Below, piece by piece: positions 45,392-58,245 of a stretch of 64,000 nt of DNA. Position 1 is the stretch's first letter. Each line of letters opens with the position of its first letter. The translations under genes were made by a program, and so were the position numbers. A model generated the notes under the pieces. The model was not told the origin of the DNA. It saw only the letters and a program-made list of their open reading frames with translations, and ran no database searches. The stretch covers positions 8,551,501 through 8,615,500 of the forward strand of contig CAJFCV020000005.1 of the NCBI GenBank assembly GCA_904066235.2. The letters run 5' to 3'. Source of the stretch: Bursaphelenchus xylophilus (taxonomy: Eukaryota > Nematoda > Chromadorea > Rhabditida > Aphelenchoididae).

Positions 45392-45509
45392 ACCTTGTAA
45401 CTGTTGTATTGTATCATAGAACTCTAAATTAATAAAGTTTTTGTCGTTTGCATGAGAAAACACTTTTCGCCTGGGGCTTGAAACTGATAAAAACTGGGAA
45501 AGGAACCGG

Positions 45510-45818
45510 ATGACTCAGCGACCACCACACCTTACGCTTTTATCAAACAAAGGTGAGGAAGGGAAGAAAGTCATTGCCGTGGAATTGAGGAAGATTGGAG
45601 TATCAGCGGACGCAAAGAACTCATCGGAGTTGGGCTTTGTAATCGTCTTTACAAGGAATTTAAACGGCAAAATGCAATCTTCGAGAAATATGAGTGAAAA
45701 ACGCGATCACAAGGCGGTGATGACCGTCCGGAAGGACACGTCTGCTTTAGAAAAACGTCCGAAAAAACATGTATACTGTAGAAAATCGAGAGTTTTGACA
45801 CTTCTTGGACTGCTCTAG
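45510..45818 (+). CDS. Hypothetical protein, 102 residues (doubtful)
   Basis: A single open frame from ATG to TAG, rich in Lys and Arg (EKRPKKHVYCRKSR), followed by AATAAAG at 45851. It has no recognisable domain, signal peptide or splice partner. It lies between the tandem genes and the convergent tyrosine phosphatase. It could be a small gene or a chance frame. Confidence 0.28.
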   Translation: MTQRPPHLTLLSNKGEEGKKVIAVELRKIGVSADAKNSSELGFVIVFTRNLNGKMQSSRNMSEKRDHKAVMTVRKDTSALEKRPKKHVYCRKSRVLTLLGLL

Positions 45819-45958
45819 GATTTAGGATTTTGTGATTTTAAGCCGTTGCAATAAAGTCAGAGAGCACAAAAAAAGTGTGAAGGAACTAAATCATACAATA
45901 AATATTCAAATCTCCGGAACATGACTTTATTCAAATACTTTTCTGTACTGTTTGTTGT

Positions 45959-48547
45959 TTACATTGCTGTGGCGGCGTCGTATTCAACAATGAACTTCTT
46001 GATGTGTTTCTCGATCTGCGCGCCTCGGCCCTCCAAAAGACCCATTTTTTGGAAGTATTCGAGGAGGACGCGGTGCACAAAAAGGTACTGGATGTCATTC
46101 TGAAAAGAAAAATTTAACATCTTGGTCGATTTTTTATAAAAAGATTGGTCGATTTTAAACTAATTTTCTTCGATTTGCAACTTTTCGACCACGCCATTTT
46201 CCCCTTCAAGACATCGAAAAAACCTCTCAAAATACCTGAATGCTCAAAGCTCGCTGTTCCCGGATCTTCAACAAGATTTCGTCGCTTCGCTCGAACGGCG
46301 CTCCGCACTGGAAAAACTCGAGAATCCCTTGGATCATGCAGACCGAGCCGGTCCGTCCAATTCCCGCCGAACAGTGGATCACAATCGGGGTCTTGATCAT
46401 TCGCACACACTGCATCAAATAAACCGGCGTCAGGTCGGCCGGCGGCACTCCACGGTCCGGCCAATCTTGCCAATGATAGTGGTCCACATGCATGACTTTA
46501 TCCGATTTCCCGATTGAAAGCTGAAGAGTGGTGATTTGGATCTTGGTGGAAGGGTGACAATACTCCTTGGGGAGGTCGAGCTGAAAAAAAAGAGACGGAA
46601 TGTCAATTTTCTGCGCAAAAAATCACAAAAGGTTTCAATTTTTTTCTTTTTCGAGCAAAAAATCCCGGCTGTTTCTGCAAAACGGGAGAAACAAAAATTT
46701 CGCAAATGTTTATCTTTGGATCTTCTGGTCCTAATTTTTGCCAAACTTGAAAAAAATTGTCAAATTTTTTTCTTCAAAAATTTTTTTTTATGTGATACCG
46801 TATACCCTCAAGTAATTTTTTCTGATATTTCGACTATATTTTCCCAACCTCCCCACCAAACCTACCAACTTCGAGCTTCTACAAATAAGATTGAACTCCT
46901 CAAAATTCATTTCCTGGCTCTCAGTGGTCGGCAAGTAATCCGCGCACTTCTTCATCCCCTTCTCTATGTAATTGCACAACATAAAGATAGTCATGCACTG
47001 TTCTTGATAGACCATTCGCCAAAAGTCGCCGCAAGTTTGTTCGTTCGGGCCCTGCGTGCAGATGAAACGGCGGTCGCTGAGCGGACTTGACACGTAATTC
47101 GCGTGAATGTAATCACTTCCTTTTGCGCCTTTGAGGACAACCCGCGAAGAGTCAAGACAAACAACATCCCGGTAACGGTTCTTGGTGCCCTGGGGGATGG
47201 CGTTGAAGGCTTGGCAGGCGCTCGGATCAACGGTCCGCTTAAAAGCGTTGAATTCGGCGCGGAGGCCGGCAACTCCTTTCTCAACACAGGTTCGAAAAAG
47301 CCTAAAAATAGAAAATTAGGTAGGTAAAAAATCTTGAAAATTCGCAAAAAATATAAAAAAAAAATAACAAAAATTAAATAAAAATAACAAAAATTAAATA
47401 ATTTTGGAAAAACTTTCTTTTTCTAGCAAAAACTGAAAAACAGCCTAAGCGCTAAACTAAGCCTAGCCTGCCTAAGCCTGAGGCTAACAAGGGAAGTACC
47501 CCAAGTGCGACGCTCAGATTTTCTTTAAATTTTGCACACACGTCGGGTATGGGCTAAATATTAATTACTGAAAGTTCTAGCTCGCGCTTTGCGGGCGCCG
47601 CCGAGATATCGAACGATTTTTGCCGCCGAGAGAGTACGCTAAACGTGGAGAGCGTCAGAAAGAAAACCGCTTTTTGGCCGCAACTTTGCTAGTTTCTTTC
47701 GGAAAAAGTTGATTCTTTGTAGGAACATTATCCTTTACGGTTGAAATAGGCATGAAACTTTTCGTGCCGAAATTCGGCAAAAAGTCCTAAAATTTCGCCC
47801 ACTTTCGATCTGAAAATCTCGGTTGTTTCTGCAAAGCGCGAGCTAGGATTCTCGCACATATCTTAGAAAAAATTATTCTAAATTTGTGCCAAGTTTCATC
47901 AAAACCTGAGCGTCCCACTTGGAGTACTTCCGCTGTAAATAAAAATTCCGATTAAAAAAATTAACATCAAGACACAAGCAAAATTGCTTCCAAAAATCCT
48001 ACCATCTCAGCACATTATTCTCAATGTCGGTGTTCACTTTCTTCTTGACATCGTTGCCCAGCAAATTGGTGATAATTATCTGTGGTGTTACTACGTAACT
48101 TTTCGTGCCCTCATCATCCATCGAAGTGCTCGTTTTCTCGCTGGCTTTCTTGTTTGCCCGAGTTCGAGTGCCGCCTCGTCGCGTTCTTGCTTTTTTACCT
48201 TTGGCACCTTCTGCAAGATGAATAAATTTTAAGATCGAAAATAGCGAAAAAAGCTTTTAAAAAATAAAAAAGAAAGAATTTTGGTTGGTGCTTTGCAAAA
48301 GATGTTATATAAATAATTTTTGAACCAGAGAGTATCAATTCTTTTTGTATTTTTTAGTATGTTTGATCCGAAAACCTTTATTTTTCTGCTAAAAATCTCA
48401 GAAATCCCTCTCTGAGTTAGTTTTCTTCAAATTATTTACTTCAAAATCGAGACAAAAATTTTTTGCCAAAAATAGAAAATACAAAATTTTTTGTGGCACC
48501 CCTAAAAATTCCAACTTACTGGCTGCCTTCCTCACGGGAGGCGGCAT
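45959..48547 (-). CDS. Protein tyrosine phosphatase, nematode non-receptor type
   Basis: Removes phosphate from phosphotyrosine. Five exons: 48547-48520, 48210-48003, 47301-46866, 46580-46236, 46099-45959; 1158 bases, 385 residues. The N-terminus (~1-35) is very basic (AKGAKGKKARTRRGGTRTR), possibly nuclear or nucleic-acid contacting. The catalytic domain follows: NRYRDVVCLDSSRV (phosphotyrosine loop), FICTQGP, WPD loop HWQDWPDRGVP (Asp266), signature HCSAGIGRTG (Cys294, Arg300) and Q loop NDIQYLFVH. All catalytic residues are present. It resembles the expanded nematode group of small PTPs often expressed in the male germ line (family knowledge, not seen here). Intron 2 holds a full 450-bp MITE. 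Confidence 0.93.
46610..46750. repeat. MITE-family fragment in the PTP gene intron
   Basis: AAAAAATCCCGGCTGTTTCTGCAAAACGGGAGAAAC matches the right inner part of the 450-bp family (AAAATCTCGG-TTTCTGCAAAGCG). CTAATTTTTGCCAAACTTG is a worn tail. Confidence 0.4.
47441..47486 (-). repeat. Degenerate TTAGGC-like tract beside a MITE
   Basis: Several GCCTAA and GCCTGAGGC words (read as TTAGGC on the minus strand) occupy about 46 bases directly left of the MITE at 47488. It is comparable to 33048-33098. Confidence 0.4.
47488..47935. mobile_element. Full-length 450-bp MITE with TAA duplication
   Basis: Ends CAAGGGAAGTACCCCAAGTG and CCACTTGGAGTACTTCCGCTG, flanked by TAA at 47485-47487 and 47936-47938. 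It is easily aligned over its full length to the copy at 31522-31971, with a few indels. It lies in intron 2 of the tyrosine phosphatase gene. Confidence 0.85.
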
Positions 48548-49304
48548 GATGATTCGGATGCCTTGCTACCACAGAATCTTCACTTGTGCTCTACGTCCAA
48601 ACACAGCGTCCGAAAGAGAGAGAGGGCGCCTCTCGACCGACCGTTCTAAACACGACGTTTTTGCCAACTGAAATGATTTTCCCATTCTGTCAAAAATTTT
48701 TGGATTCCGAATAAACTGTCGGAGGGAAAATTATGAAATTTTTTCATTTTTTGGAAGGTCTCTGAAAATTTAATTTACGGGTTTTTAAAGGAAACCGACA
48801 ATTTTTGATGACTATTTCCCAATTTTTGAGAAAAATAAACGTTCCGAGCTCCCTAGAGCCAACAATTTTTGGTCGAATGTTGGCAAGAATTGGATACTTT
48901 TTTGAGAGTTTTCTCTTGAAATATTTCAGCCTTATTTCTTCCGGAGAGTTCAAATTTGCTGCGAAAAGTCGTATTTCCGTCTGATTACCTTCAAAAGACT
49001 GATTACGGTCCATAACTTTAGGTTGATTATTTATGCTAAAAATGATTTTTTTTTGTTATTTTCCATATTTGCAGTGTAATTTGGATGAATCCTTAGTCAA
49101 CAATTCTCAAAACGCAAACGTTTACACGGATTTATTCGGCAAATTGCTTGCAAAAATTGCATCCTTTACACTACTTACATACCCCTTATTTTCTCTTTTC
49201 AACTTTTCCCAGAACTTCTTTTTTTGAACCTATTTGGTGAATCATCTCGATGCTTCTTCCTTAACAATAGTAAAGGCGCAGTTCGGTCATTGACTGCGGC
49301 TCTT

Positions 49305-49478
49305 TTCCCGCAACAATTCGCATGGGTTTAAAGTAACTTGAAGCCAAAAAGCCGATCAGTTTACACTTTACACAACTATAAATTATCTAAAAAAGGTAAT
49401 CGCCAATCAGTTTTTTTACTTTACTTAGTTTCTTTAGCGACCACGCAAGGCGAGGCGATGAATCATCGCTTGTTTTTG
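49305..49478 (+). repeat. Dispersed repeat, copy 1 of 2
   Basis: Shares with 51390-51570 a series of words in order: GGTTTAAAGTAACTTGAAGC, CCAAAAAGCCGATC, TTTACACTT, GGTAATCGCCAATCAGTTT, GATGAATCATCGCTTGTTTT. Nature unknown. Confidence 0.65.
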
Positions 49479-49584
49479 AAAAATCAAAAACAGATAAAAA
49501 TAAGCAAAAAATATCGTAAAACTCATAATTATTATCTTTTCCAGATGACCGAAAACGACCTCAGAATATCAGCCCAGCTTCCCA

Positions 49585-49718
49585 AGAGAGATTGCCACGG
49601 CTCTGGAGCCGGCTCTTGGCTCCAGTTCTGAGCGGCTCCGGCTCCGAGACGGGAGCTAGAGCGGCTTTGAGAGCTAAGAGCCGGAGCCGAAGCCGAAATT
49701 TTGTCCGTGGCAATCTCT
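49585..49718. mobile_element. Small hAT-like element with GGAGCC-rich ends
   Basis: 134 bp with inverted ends AGAGATTGCCACGG / CCGTGGCAATCTCT and an 8-bp duplication GCTTCCCA (49577-49584 and 49719-49726). The interior is almost all GGCTCCGGAGCC-type words in both orientations. Confidence 0.85.
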
Positions 49719-51389
49719 GCTTCCCAGCTAATCCAATTCAGCCCAGACTTTCGGCACCCTAAGCTGGATTACCTGATTTTCAACTTCCATTCATGACGCG
49801 ATCAAGCACCTCCACTGCTCCTTATGGCATGCGCTCAAGAGGTCTAAAAAAGGGTCAACGTGAGTTCAGCTTTGGCCAAAATAATATAACAGACAGGCTT
49901 GGAAGATCGTTTTTATGAACTGTTGTGATACCATTTGTTTCATTTTTGAGCCGTTGAAGCGATATAATTTTCTAATTTTTTAAAGTGCTGTCTTCTAATA
50001 GAGACACAAGAACCGTATTTCTTGTGTCTCCGTGGTACTTTTTTGATGCCTGATTTGTATATTATATGTTCTTTTCTATTTATTTTTTGCTCCTTTCATT
50101 AGCTGAAATCAGCTTGGGCCTTACCTTGCTTTACATCACCATCGGTAAAATGCCCTTTGCTCTTTCAATTTCCCTCCCAAAATGTTTAATCCAACATCTT
50201 CCGAACGCCAAATGTTCCGTTACTTTTCATGAATGCATAAATTAATTTTTATGGGTCCGCCACGATCCGTAACGGCATTTTTTTCAAATGTCGACGTTCT
50301 CGATTTCGCAAGAGCCATAAGTTTTTTTGAGTACGCAAAAAAATCTTTTTTTTTCTATGGAACGATCAAAAAAAGGAGGGAAAAAGGGACGTCGCATCGT
50401 TATTTTTTATTCGAGGAAAATAAAAAATCTCATTGGGAGAGGGAAGGGCAGTGTTTTCGCTTTTTCGAAAACTTTTTGATGGCTTCGTGGAGGTCCGAGA
50501 TCAGGGTTTAACTCTTTTTCAACGGGGTGTTCGAGGGGGTTCAATCATTATTTTTATTGTAGAAAGCATATCTATTTATAGGTCAAAAAATGAAATTTTT
50601 TAAAAATAAAGTAAATTTATTTTGGCAATTTCAAAACCACGGTTTTTTAATGCATAGTGCGTGTGTCCAGCTCTCTTTCGAAATATCTCTCCGAATCGCC
50701 AAAGGAAATAAAGAAATGCTGTTGTAGTGCTACTTCTCCTTTCTTGGTGTTGAAATAATGGGTTCAAATTTGGAGTCCAATGCCATTTTCTCGTATTTCG
50801 AAAGAACTTGATGTAATCTTGGCCTCAAAAATTTTAGAGAGGGCAAAATTAAATATTTCATCATAAGGGTGTCCTTGAAAATTTTGTGGAATATTTGGCA
50901 CAAAAATTTCATTTTTTTAAAAAATATGATTTTTTATGGCTAAATTTTTTTTCCTCTATTTTCTATGTATCTTATAAAGTCAAAAAAAAAAAAGAATCTA
51001 AAAAATCTTCAATCTTCTGTTAAAACTCCAAATTTTTCGTCCGACACAGGCCGTCAGAGAGGTATTTTATGTTGTTTATGTAATGTTTATTGCTTTTTCG
51101 AGACCCTGGCCTATGTTTTTCGTTCTCGTTCTCACAAAATCTATTTTTTCCGTTTATGTTTGCCTTTTCAAAGTTTGGAGTTGTCTAGCTATTATTCAAT
51201 TACCTACTGTTGTTTATAATTCTACATAACTTCAAGTCCTTGTACTGTCTGCTTTCAAATTATAAAATTTCCCTCGCTAAGCATTGCAACTCATTAATTA
51301 CCCTTTTAATATTAGTCTACGTTCACTGATTCTGCTTCATATTATTTTTTTTTCTTTCTTAGAGCAAATAAAATAGATCGTGTAATACT

Positions 51390-51570
51390 TTTTTCCGCAG
51401 CAATTTATATGAGTTTAAAGTGATTTGAAGCCAAAAAGCCAATCGGTTTACACTTCACGCTAAAATAAATTGTCTAAAAGAGTAATCGCCAATCAGTTGT
51501 TTACTTTTTTCTTTGTCTTTTCTGTGTATTTTTGTTTCTTTGGCGAGCGATGACTCATCGCTTGTTTTTG
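51390..51570 (+). repeat. Dispersed repeat, copy 2 of 2
   Basis: Counterpart of 49305-49478: GAGTTTAAAGTGATTTGAAG, CCAAAAAGCCAATCGG, AGTAATCGCCAATCAGTTG, GATGACTCATCGCTTGTTTT. Similarity is strong at the ends and weaker in the middle. Confidence 0.65.
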
Positions 51571-54500
51571 CCCTCCAACCCCAATTTTTACACGCCCCTT
51601 CTGTTTTCGAAAGAAGTGGGAAGTTCGAAAGAAACGTCAGTGGTTTAGAGGATGGCGGGAGAATTTGAGGGGTTTTTGAAAAAGAGAAACGTTTTATTCA
51701 TTTTAGTATCTTTGAAACGTTAATGACGGATATGAGACTGATAACGTCAAGTCTCTATACAACGAATCCTAAAGTATTTTGAGCCAAAAAAACCCCATAA
51801 AAATTAGGTTAATTTTGGCTCAAAATTAACACGGAGAGCGGTTTGATGAATACCACTTTTGTTGTACAGAAGCTCGTTGTACAGAGGTTCTAGTGAAATT
51901 TGGGATACCTGGAATTTTGTGAATTTTTAGAAAAATAGTTTACTTGACATCCGTACGATAGAAAAGAAGCCTTTCGCGAAGACCTTGTTATTTTTTTAAA
52001 CTTTGGCCTATATGTCTAATCTGAGCGAGCCACAGGACATTCCCTGCAAGTTCTAGCTTGCACTTTTCAGCTGTTGTCGAGGTATTAATCGTTTTTGCGA
52101 TTGTGGACGTGAAATGAGGACTGTGAGCTAGAAAAAGAAAGGTTTTCATTGATGACTTTCCATTTCTTTATGTAAAAACTTCAACTTTTCTGGTGAAGAA
52201 CCAGCATATAATAAGGTGATAAAACTTCCGCAAATTTATATAATAAAAAATATAAACTATATTTAGTATGTGAGTAGAATTCAACAAAATTCCCCCTGTT
52301 TCAAGCTGTCGTCATGTATTATAATTCAAAATCGCTTAACGCTTTGATTAACCGATCCTTTTCCATTTTTCGATCTCACCCTTGTTGTCAGGAGGCCCGA
52401 ATTGCATTAAGGACCGCATATTTTATCGAATCGGAATTTCACAAGCCGTCCATTTTCATTGAATTTCCGTTTATCGAATATTTTAATCAGCGATATTTTG
52501 GGATTGCTAAATTTTTCTGCCTCTTGTGGGACCAAAAATATATTGTTTTAAGCAAAAGCGATAACTTTGAAAAGTCTAAAAACGAGATTTTTAATTTCAA
52601 AACCCTCGATATTTTTGGATTTTCAAACATCTCTAAGAAAAAGGATACGGACCGAAAATTATTTCTACTATAACTTTGAGAGAGTTAAAGTTAAAACTAG
52701 TACAACAGCGACCAAGAACCAACTCCTTTCCCAGGGATTAGGCAACATTTTGGGCCCGATTGGCCTTGAAACTCAATCTTAGTCCCTGCAATGTTTTTTC
52801 GCCCGGAAAATGAATGTCCCGATGCTTAGGGAAGAATTATTTTCGCCCTGACAGATTTAACAATCCTCCTTTCTACCATCTGGCGCCAAGCGCCGTCGTT
52901 CCAGGAGCGGCGTTCCCTGCGATGTTTTCGATTGTTTCTGTTGTTCGGAGATTCGAAAAACACTAAAAATAAATTTAGGCCCTCCTTGTTGTTTTGTGAT
53001 TGTTTTTGCGTAATTTCTCGGATTACTGTAGGGTTGTTTGGTGGGGAAAGAGGAGAATGGTTGATTGAAGGTTTTAGATTTTTTGATCGGGAATTTTGAG
53101 ATTTTTTTGGGATTATGGAGAGATTTTGGCTGTGTGTTTTGCATGGGTATTGTTTAGAATACATTGCTCAGACTTTGACATAACTTAAGGCAGTTAAAGC
53201 TCATGATGTCATAGGAAATATAAATATATGGCTCGCGCTTTGCAGAAACAATGAAAATTTTTTGGTCGAAAGTAAACGTCATGTGGAGATTTCTTTAGAG
53301 TTTTCTTTTGGTACGTTTTGACCCTCAGAATTTGATAAAGTTTCAATTTAAGATGCCCCATAGACTGTTGCTTTGCAAAAAAGCTTCATTTTTAGTCATC
53401 ATTTTTATTTTTTTACCATAAAACTTTCTCCACATTCCCTATCCTCCCTCAAGCTTCGCACATCTGCAATTTCTCCCATCGCAAATGCCGTGGCGATCTG
53501 TAAAGCCGACTAATTACCGTCACTTTCCACTCGCTGCCCTCGCCTTCTTCCCGACCTTTAGTCCGATCCCCCCGACGGACCTAATTAATTCCATTTCGTC
53601 CGAGATTTAAAACATCTTCCAACTATTTTTTCGCCTCCTCGGTACTCCCCCCTCTCTATGAATTTTCCATTCCAGAAACCGAATTCCGATTCGTCGCTCC
53701 GCGAACGTCGTGTTTCCTGATTTTTATATTCAAAGGTCGTTTCGGGCGGATGGGATGAATAAATGGGTTTTTATAGCGACAAAAACGCCTTTAAACTGCG
53801 GTTAAAAAATATTTTGTAGTTTTCCGCGTTCTGTACGGATCGAATTCCGCAGGAGAGCATAAACGATTAATCGTTTAGAAGAGTGGGGATAAGGGTTTAG
53901 TCTGGAAAGTTGTTTTTGTATTCCAATCGAGGTCAGACTAGAGGGATTTTTGGCTTTTCGGGAATTTAATGCTGGGGAACGGATTAGGAAATTTTAAAAT
54001 TTTCGGTTTGTGACCTCAAATTTTTGAAAACGCTCTCTTATACAGAGGTTCATAGAATCCAAAATTTTTACTATTACTTATTATACTATATGTACTAAAT
54101 CCATTGCCTAGGATAGATAAAGTAATCATTCAGTTGCTTATTTTCTGTTAAAACCTTGGCTAAAAAATCTCATAGAACATTGATAAATCACTCACACACA
54201 CGACGTACCGTATTTTACCATTGATTATTTTAGAGGACCTGTAATATAAAAGCGTGTTTGAAGTTGATTCTGATTTCCTTCCGCAAGTCTAAACTCTATT
54301 TTCTCCAACTTGATTTTTGCTCTATCCGTTGCACTATATATCCGCTTGTTTTGCGATCTCAAAATCCTTTTTTACCATTTTGAACAAGAGCTTTTGCGAG
54401 TCGTAGTTGAGGTTTGAACGGTGTGTAATTGGGCAGCTTTTTTTGGAACAATATTTTTCGTCAGTTAAAATATAGGGAACTTGATCACGGCAGGCCCGAT

Positions 54501-55839
54501 TTGCTGATAAAAGGTGTGTAAAAGATATATAAAAAATCAGCCGAGAGATTTTTTGAATATACTTTTGATCCAAGCTGAAAAGGCTGTCCTTCCAGAACAA
54601 GCAACTTTTTCTCGCCTACTATACTTCATAGTGCCAAATTTGTGATACTTTTTGATAAGAAATTCATTTTTTATGTCCTCGGACTTTCTTTCACCCATTT
54701 AGAGCATGTTAAACCACCTTTACAAACTGCTATCACATTTTCACCGACGTTTATTACCTTTTACGGACCCCCAAAGTGCTTAACGCCGTTTACCTCCCAA
54801 ACTATTTTCCCATTCAGATGCGAGCGAAAAGACCTTGGGTTTGAGCGGAAATCGCATCTTTTTTGGGGCTCGTTTCTTGCGCAGCACGACATTTTCCGAG
54901 AGTTTTTTTACCAAAGCAAGTGCGGCGTTGCAGAAAAAGGGATGCGCAGTGCCAAAAAAGGGCATTTCCGCAGACGCAATTTTTTTCAATCTCCGCTTTT
55001 GGGGCTGTTTTAGTCGTCTTGGGACATTTTATTGTTAGCATTAAATTTTCAATATGTTGAGATTTTAAAAAAATACATTTTTTTCGCAATTTTTGATTTT
55101 CGGGCCAATCAAAGATCTCCAGCCGCATTTTAAGCCCCCCATTACTGATCAAGGCCCCCTGTGCACTTCAAAATTGCTCTCTATTTTGCACATTAATTCC
55201 TCGCGCGAACTTTGAACAGTTTTCGAAAACAACGCCGGATCAGTGCGCGGTTGTTTGCGAGGGATTTTAGCCGGCTTAAGGTCGTAGTCGAGTGCAAAAA
55301 CTCCATTTTTTCGAAAGGACGTTTAAGGTGTTTTGATCGTAGCCATCTATCGATTAGATTGAGGGGCCCGGGTTCCGGCTGTGCGGCATATTTTTTGGAG
55401 GGGAGGGGTTCTTCAAGGACAATGAGTTGAGGGAATTTTTGTGGATAAGAGAGCTTTAGGGGAAAATCTGGATGATAATTTGTATTCTAGAAGTGGTTCA
55501 CTGTAGTAATTTGGCATAATTATTCTAAAAATCGCCTTTTTTAGCAAAAAATCATCAAAAACATATTTTTTCAACCTTTGCATCGTTTCTTGAAGGTAAA
55601 TTTCAATGTAAAACACTCCTTGCGGCTTTAAATAATATCCGTCTCTTCTTGCAAGATTCTGAAGTTATCCTCCGATAGAACTCACAGCAATTCGCCAAAT
55701 TCCCATCATTTTCTTTAACTTTCAAAATTGATTTCCTACGATTTATTATTTTTTTGATGACTTTTGACCGGTAACTCAAGCCGATCTTTTCCCAAAAACT
55801 TCATATCGCATTCCAGAACTGAAACTCTTCCATCTTGAC

Positions 55840-56880
55840 CGATTTTTCTTCCTCAGAATGCAAGAGAATGTTGATTTGCCTCCTTGTGATCAACATTCCT
55901 TCAGTTTCCCTCTTTTCCCGCATCCCAAGTTGGTCGAAGAAGAGCACAACCCACCATTTTCGCCGCATTCATTTCCGGGATTCCCACTGTGCACAAGCCG
56001 CAAGCGAGGGAATGGCGGTGCGTCGCGGGCTCTCGACCGAACACGCAGGAACGGAGGGAATTTGTCGCGCGATCGCAACTTTGACCTCGAACCTGCGACA
56101 AGAGAGAGCGCAGAGAGAGGGAAGAGAGTGGAGGTTTTTGTGAGAGAGGGAGAGAAAAAGACAGGCTGTGAAAAAGGAAAGGAACGCGCGACAAACGATC
56201 GTGAGGAGAAATCGCTGCGGCCAAAACGAGGGGGCGAGAGAGTGCGTGCGGCCGAGAGGGTTGTGAGAAAAAGAGTGAAAGTTTTTGAAACCGAAAAAGA
56301 ACGAAAAGGGAAGCGTCGCGCAGGCGCATCGCAGCGACACAAACGAGATCGGTGAAAGTGAGAGAATGCGTGTGGCTGAGAGAGCGCAGAGAAAAGAAAT
56401 GGGAAAGAGGATTTCGAAACGGAAAAAGAACGCTCCGGAGTTTTCAAGAAAGGAAACGCGGCGGATCAATGGGCTTGTCGCTAAATGAAGAGCGATGCGA
56501 AGCTTGCGACAAAAAAGAAATTGAAGCATTTTGAGATGGGGGTTTTGACGAGGAAAACAGCAAAAATTCCGCGACAAGTCAAACTTCAAACAAAGTGACG
56601 TTCCATTTTTCTGCGAAAGAACTGGGCGAAAAACAAACGTGATCGCACAACAAATCACCCGTCCCAGATCAAGAGACCGCTTGTTCCGAAGAGAGCGATC
56701 AGACAGGCTTCGCTTCGGTCAGAGAGAGCGCCGAGAGAGTGCGCTTTTCGAAGAGAGCGCGCTGCGAAACCGGAGTTCTCTCGAAAAAGAGGGAAAAAGG
56801 CGGAGAGAGTGCGGAAAATGTGGAGAATTCCGAGAGCTGCAGGGAGGAGTGGAGAGCGGAGTGCGGGTTTGAGGGATTTG
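55840..56880. other. GA-rich, CpG-containing block (possible promoter or 5' region)
   Basis: About 1 kb of purine-rich sequence on the plus strand with many GAGAGAG and GAGAGCGC words and frequent CG dinucleotides, clearly unlike its AT-rich surroundings. Long frames here (up to 229 codons antisense) are low-complexity Ser/Leu/Phe or Arg/Glu products and I do not accept them as genes. A GAGA-type promoter or the start of a gene lying beyond 64 kb is possible. Confidence 0.4.
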
Positions 56881-58245
56881 AGTGCGTTTCGATTTTTTTG
56901 ATCGAACACAATTGCGCATTCTTACCAAATTCAAAGATTTTGTCGGGGCGTTTATGGCGTGGAATTGCGTTAAACTAAGTTTTTATACTATCTGGAAGCG
57001 AAAATATAGGATTTTGTTGAATAAAACATCTTTATTCTTGAATTTCACCTCCTTTTCTATTCATTTTCCCCTTTATTTTTCCGTTTTTCACAAAAAATTA
57101 CGTTTTCTTTTCAATTTTCTGCCAGTCTTTGTCGTAATTCTCCATAAAACTATGCTTATGAGTATTAACCCAAAAGTACCCTCGTTCTCATATGTTAAGT
57201 CGGGAACAAGAATAATTCAACAAAGCGTTGTGGGCGTTTTGGGCGAGGTCGCACCTTTCGGTCGTTATCAGCGGGCCGATTACATTCGCGAAGAACTTTC
57301 CGTCAGGGGAAAGTTTGTTTTATTTTCCTCGAAAATTTGGTTGTATCAGCGTGGAAACGTTTCCATGCAATATTATGGGTAAATTTTTGTAAAACGAATA
57401 GTCAGCGGCATAGAAATTAGTTTTGGCCAATGAAATTTCATTTGGCCTCCATTGCAACGATAGTTGTTTTCTCGGTTGCTTTAGCAAAGCGCCAGCTAAA
57501 ATTTAAGAAAAATGACAAGCAATCGAGGCACAATGTGTTCCTAAAAAGTCCGGAAAATCAGAGTGTTTCATTCGGATAAACTGCATTCAAAATCTATCTT
57601 GTCAGCCGCTTTCGCTTGTTCTTAAAGATCGTTGAATATCTCTGCGCTGTCTGCAAAGCGCCTGCTAAAATTCTCATGGTATAATTTGTACTACCTTGTG
57701 GCAATTTGCGATTAATTTCAAGTAAGTTCCATATTTTGATTTGAAGATTTTTCAATTTGAAATTTCCTCCTATAAGTTTATTTGTTCATGATTAGCAATC
57801 TTTTTACCCCTCCGTTACGTTTGCACCTCTCTCTTACGCACATCCATTGATTAAACTTTACCCCGCTTCCGGTGTGTTGTGGAAGAGTAGGGAGTTGTTT
57901 TAAGGAAGTTGTGATAAGAGCTGAGCGAAACTCCTCACTTATCAGCCCCTCATTTCCGGCGGGGCTTACTTTCGAATGGGATGTAATGCTCGATTTTATG
58001 CTTTTATAATTATTTTTATGTGGGTTTTATTGCCATGGGAAATTGGGACGGTTTTATTGTCAGGCGGTGTGTTTGTGGGGTTAATTTTGTTCGCCTTAAT
58101 TCATTTTCAAATCGTCGAACTTTTTGTTAAACATGTTTTTTAGGCTTTTATTGGTGGGGAGGAGATAAAAAATGCTCTAAGAATAGAAAGGAATGAATGA
58201 ATCTTGTTTTTCAATCAAAAATTTTTCAAGTATTTCATGGAACTA

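Noticed and set aside
54642..55152. Overlapping frames on both strands around 54.6-55.2 kb
   Set aside because: Four or more overlapping frames without a domain; typical chance frames.
55890..56658. Antisense frames of 142-229 codons in the GA-rich block
   Set aside because: The strand is pyrimidine-rich, so stops are rare; products are low-complexity Ser/Phe/Leu and several frames are open at once. No splice or domain support.
56882..57382. 166-residue plus-strand frame whose end (57150-57380) is richer in GC
   Set aside because: I looked at both strands of the end part, including an antisense reading with FFANVIGPL, and found no known family or clear splice pair. Left unannotated.
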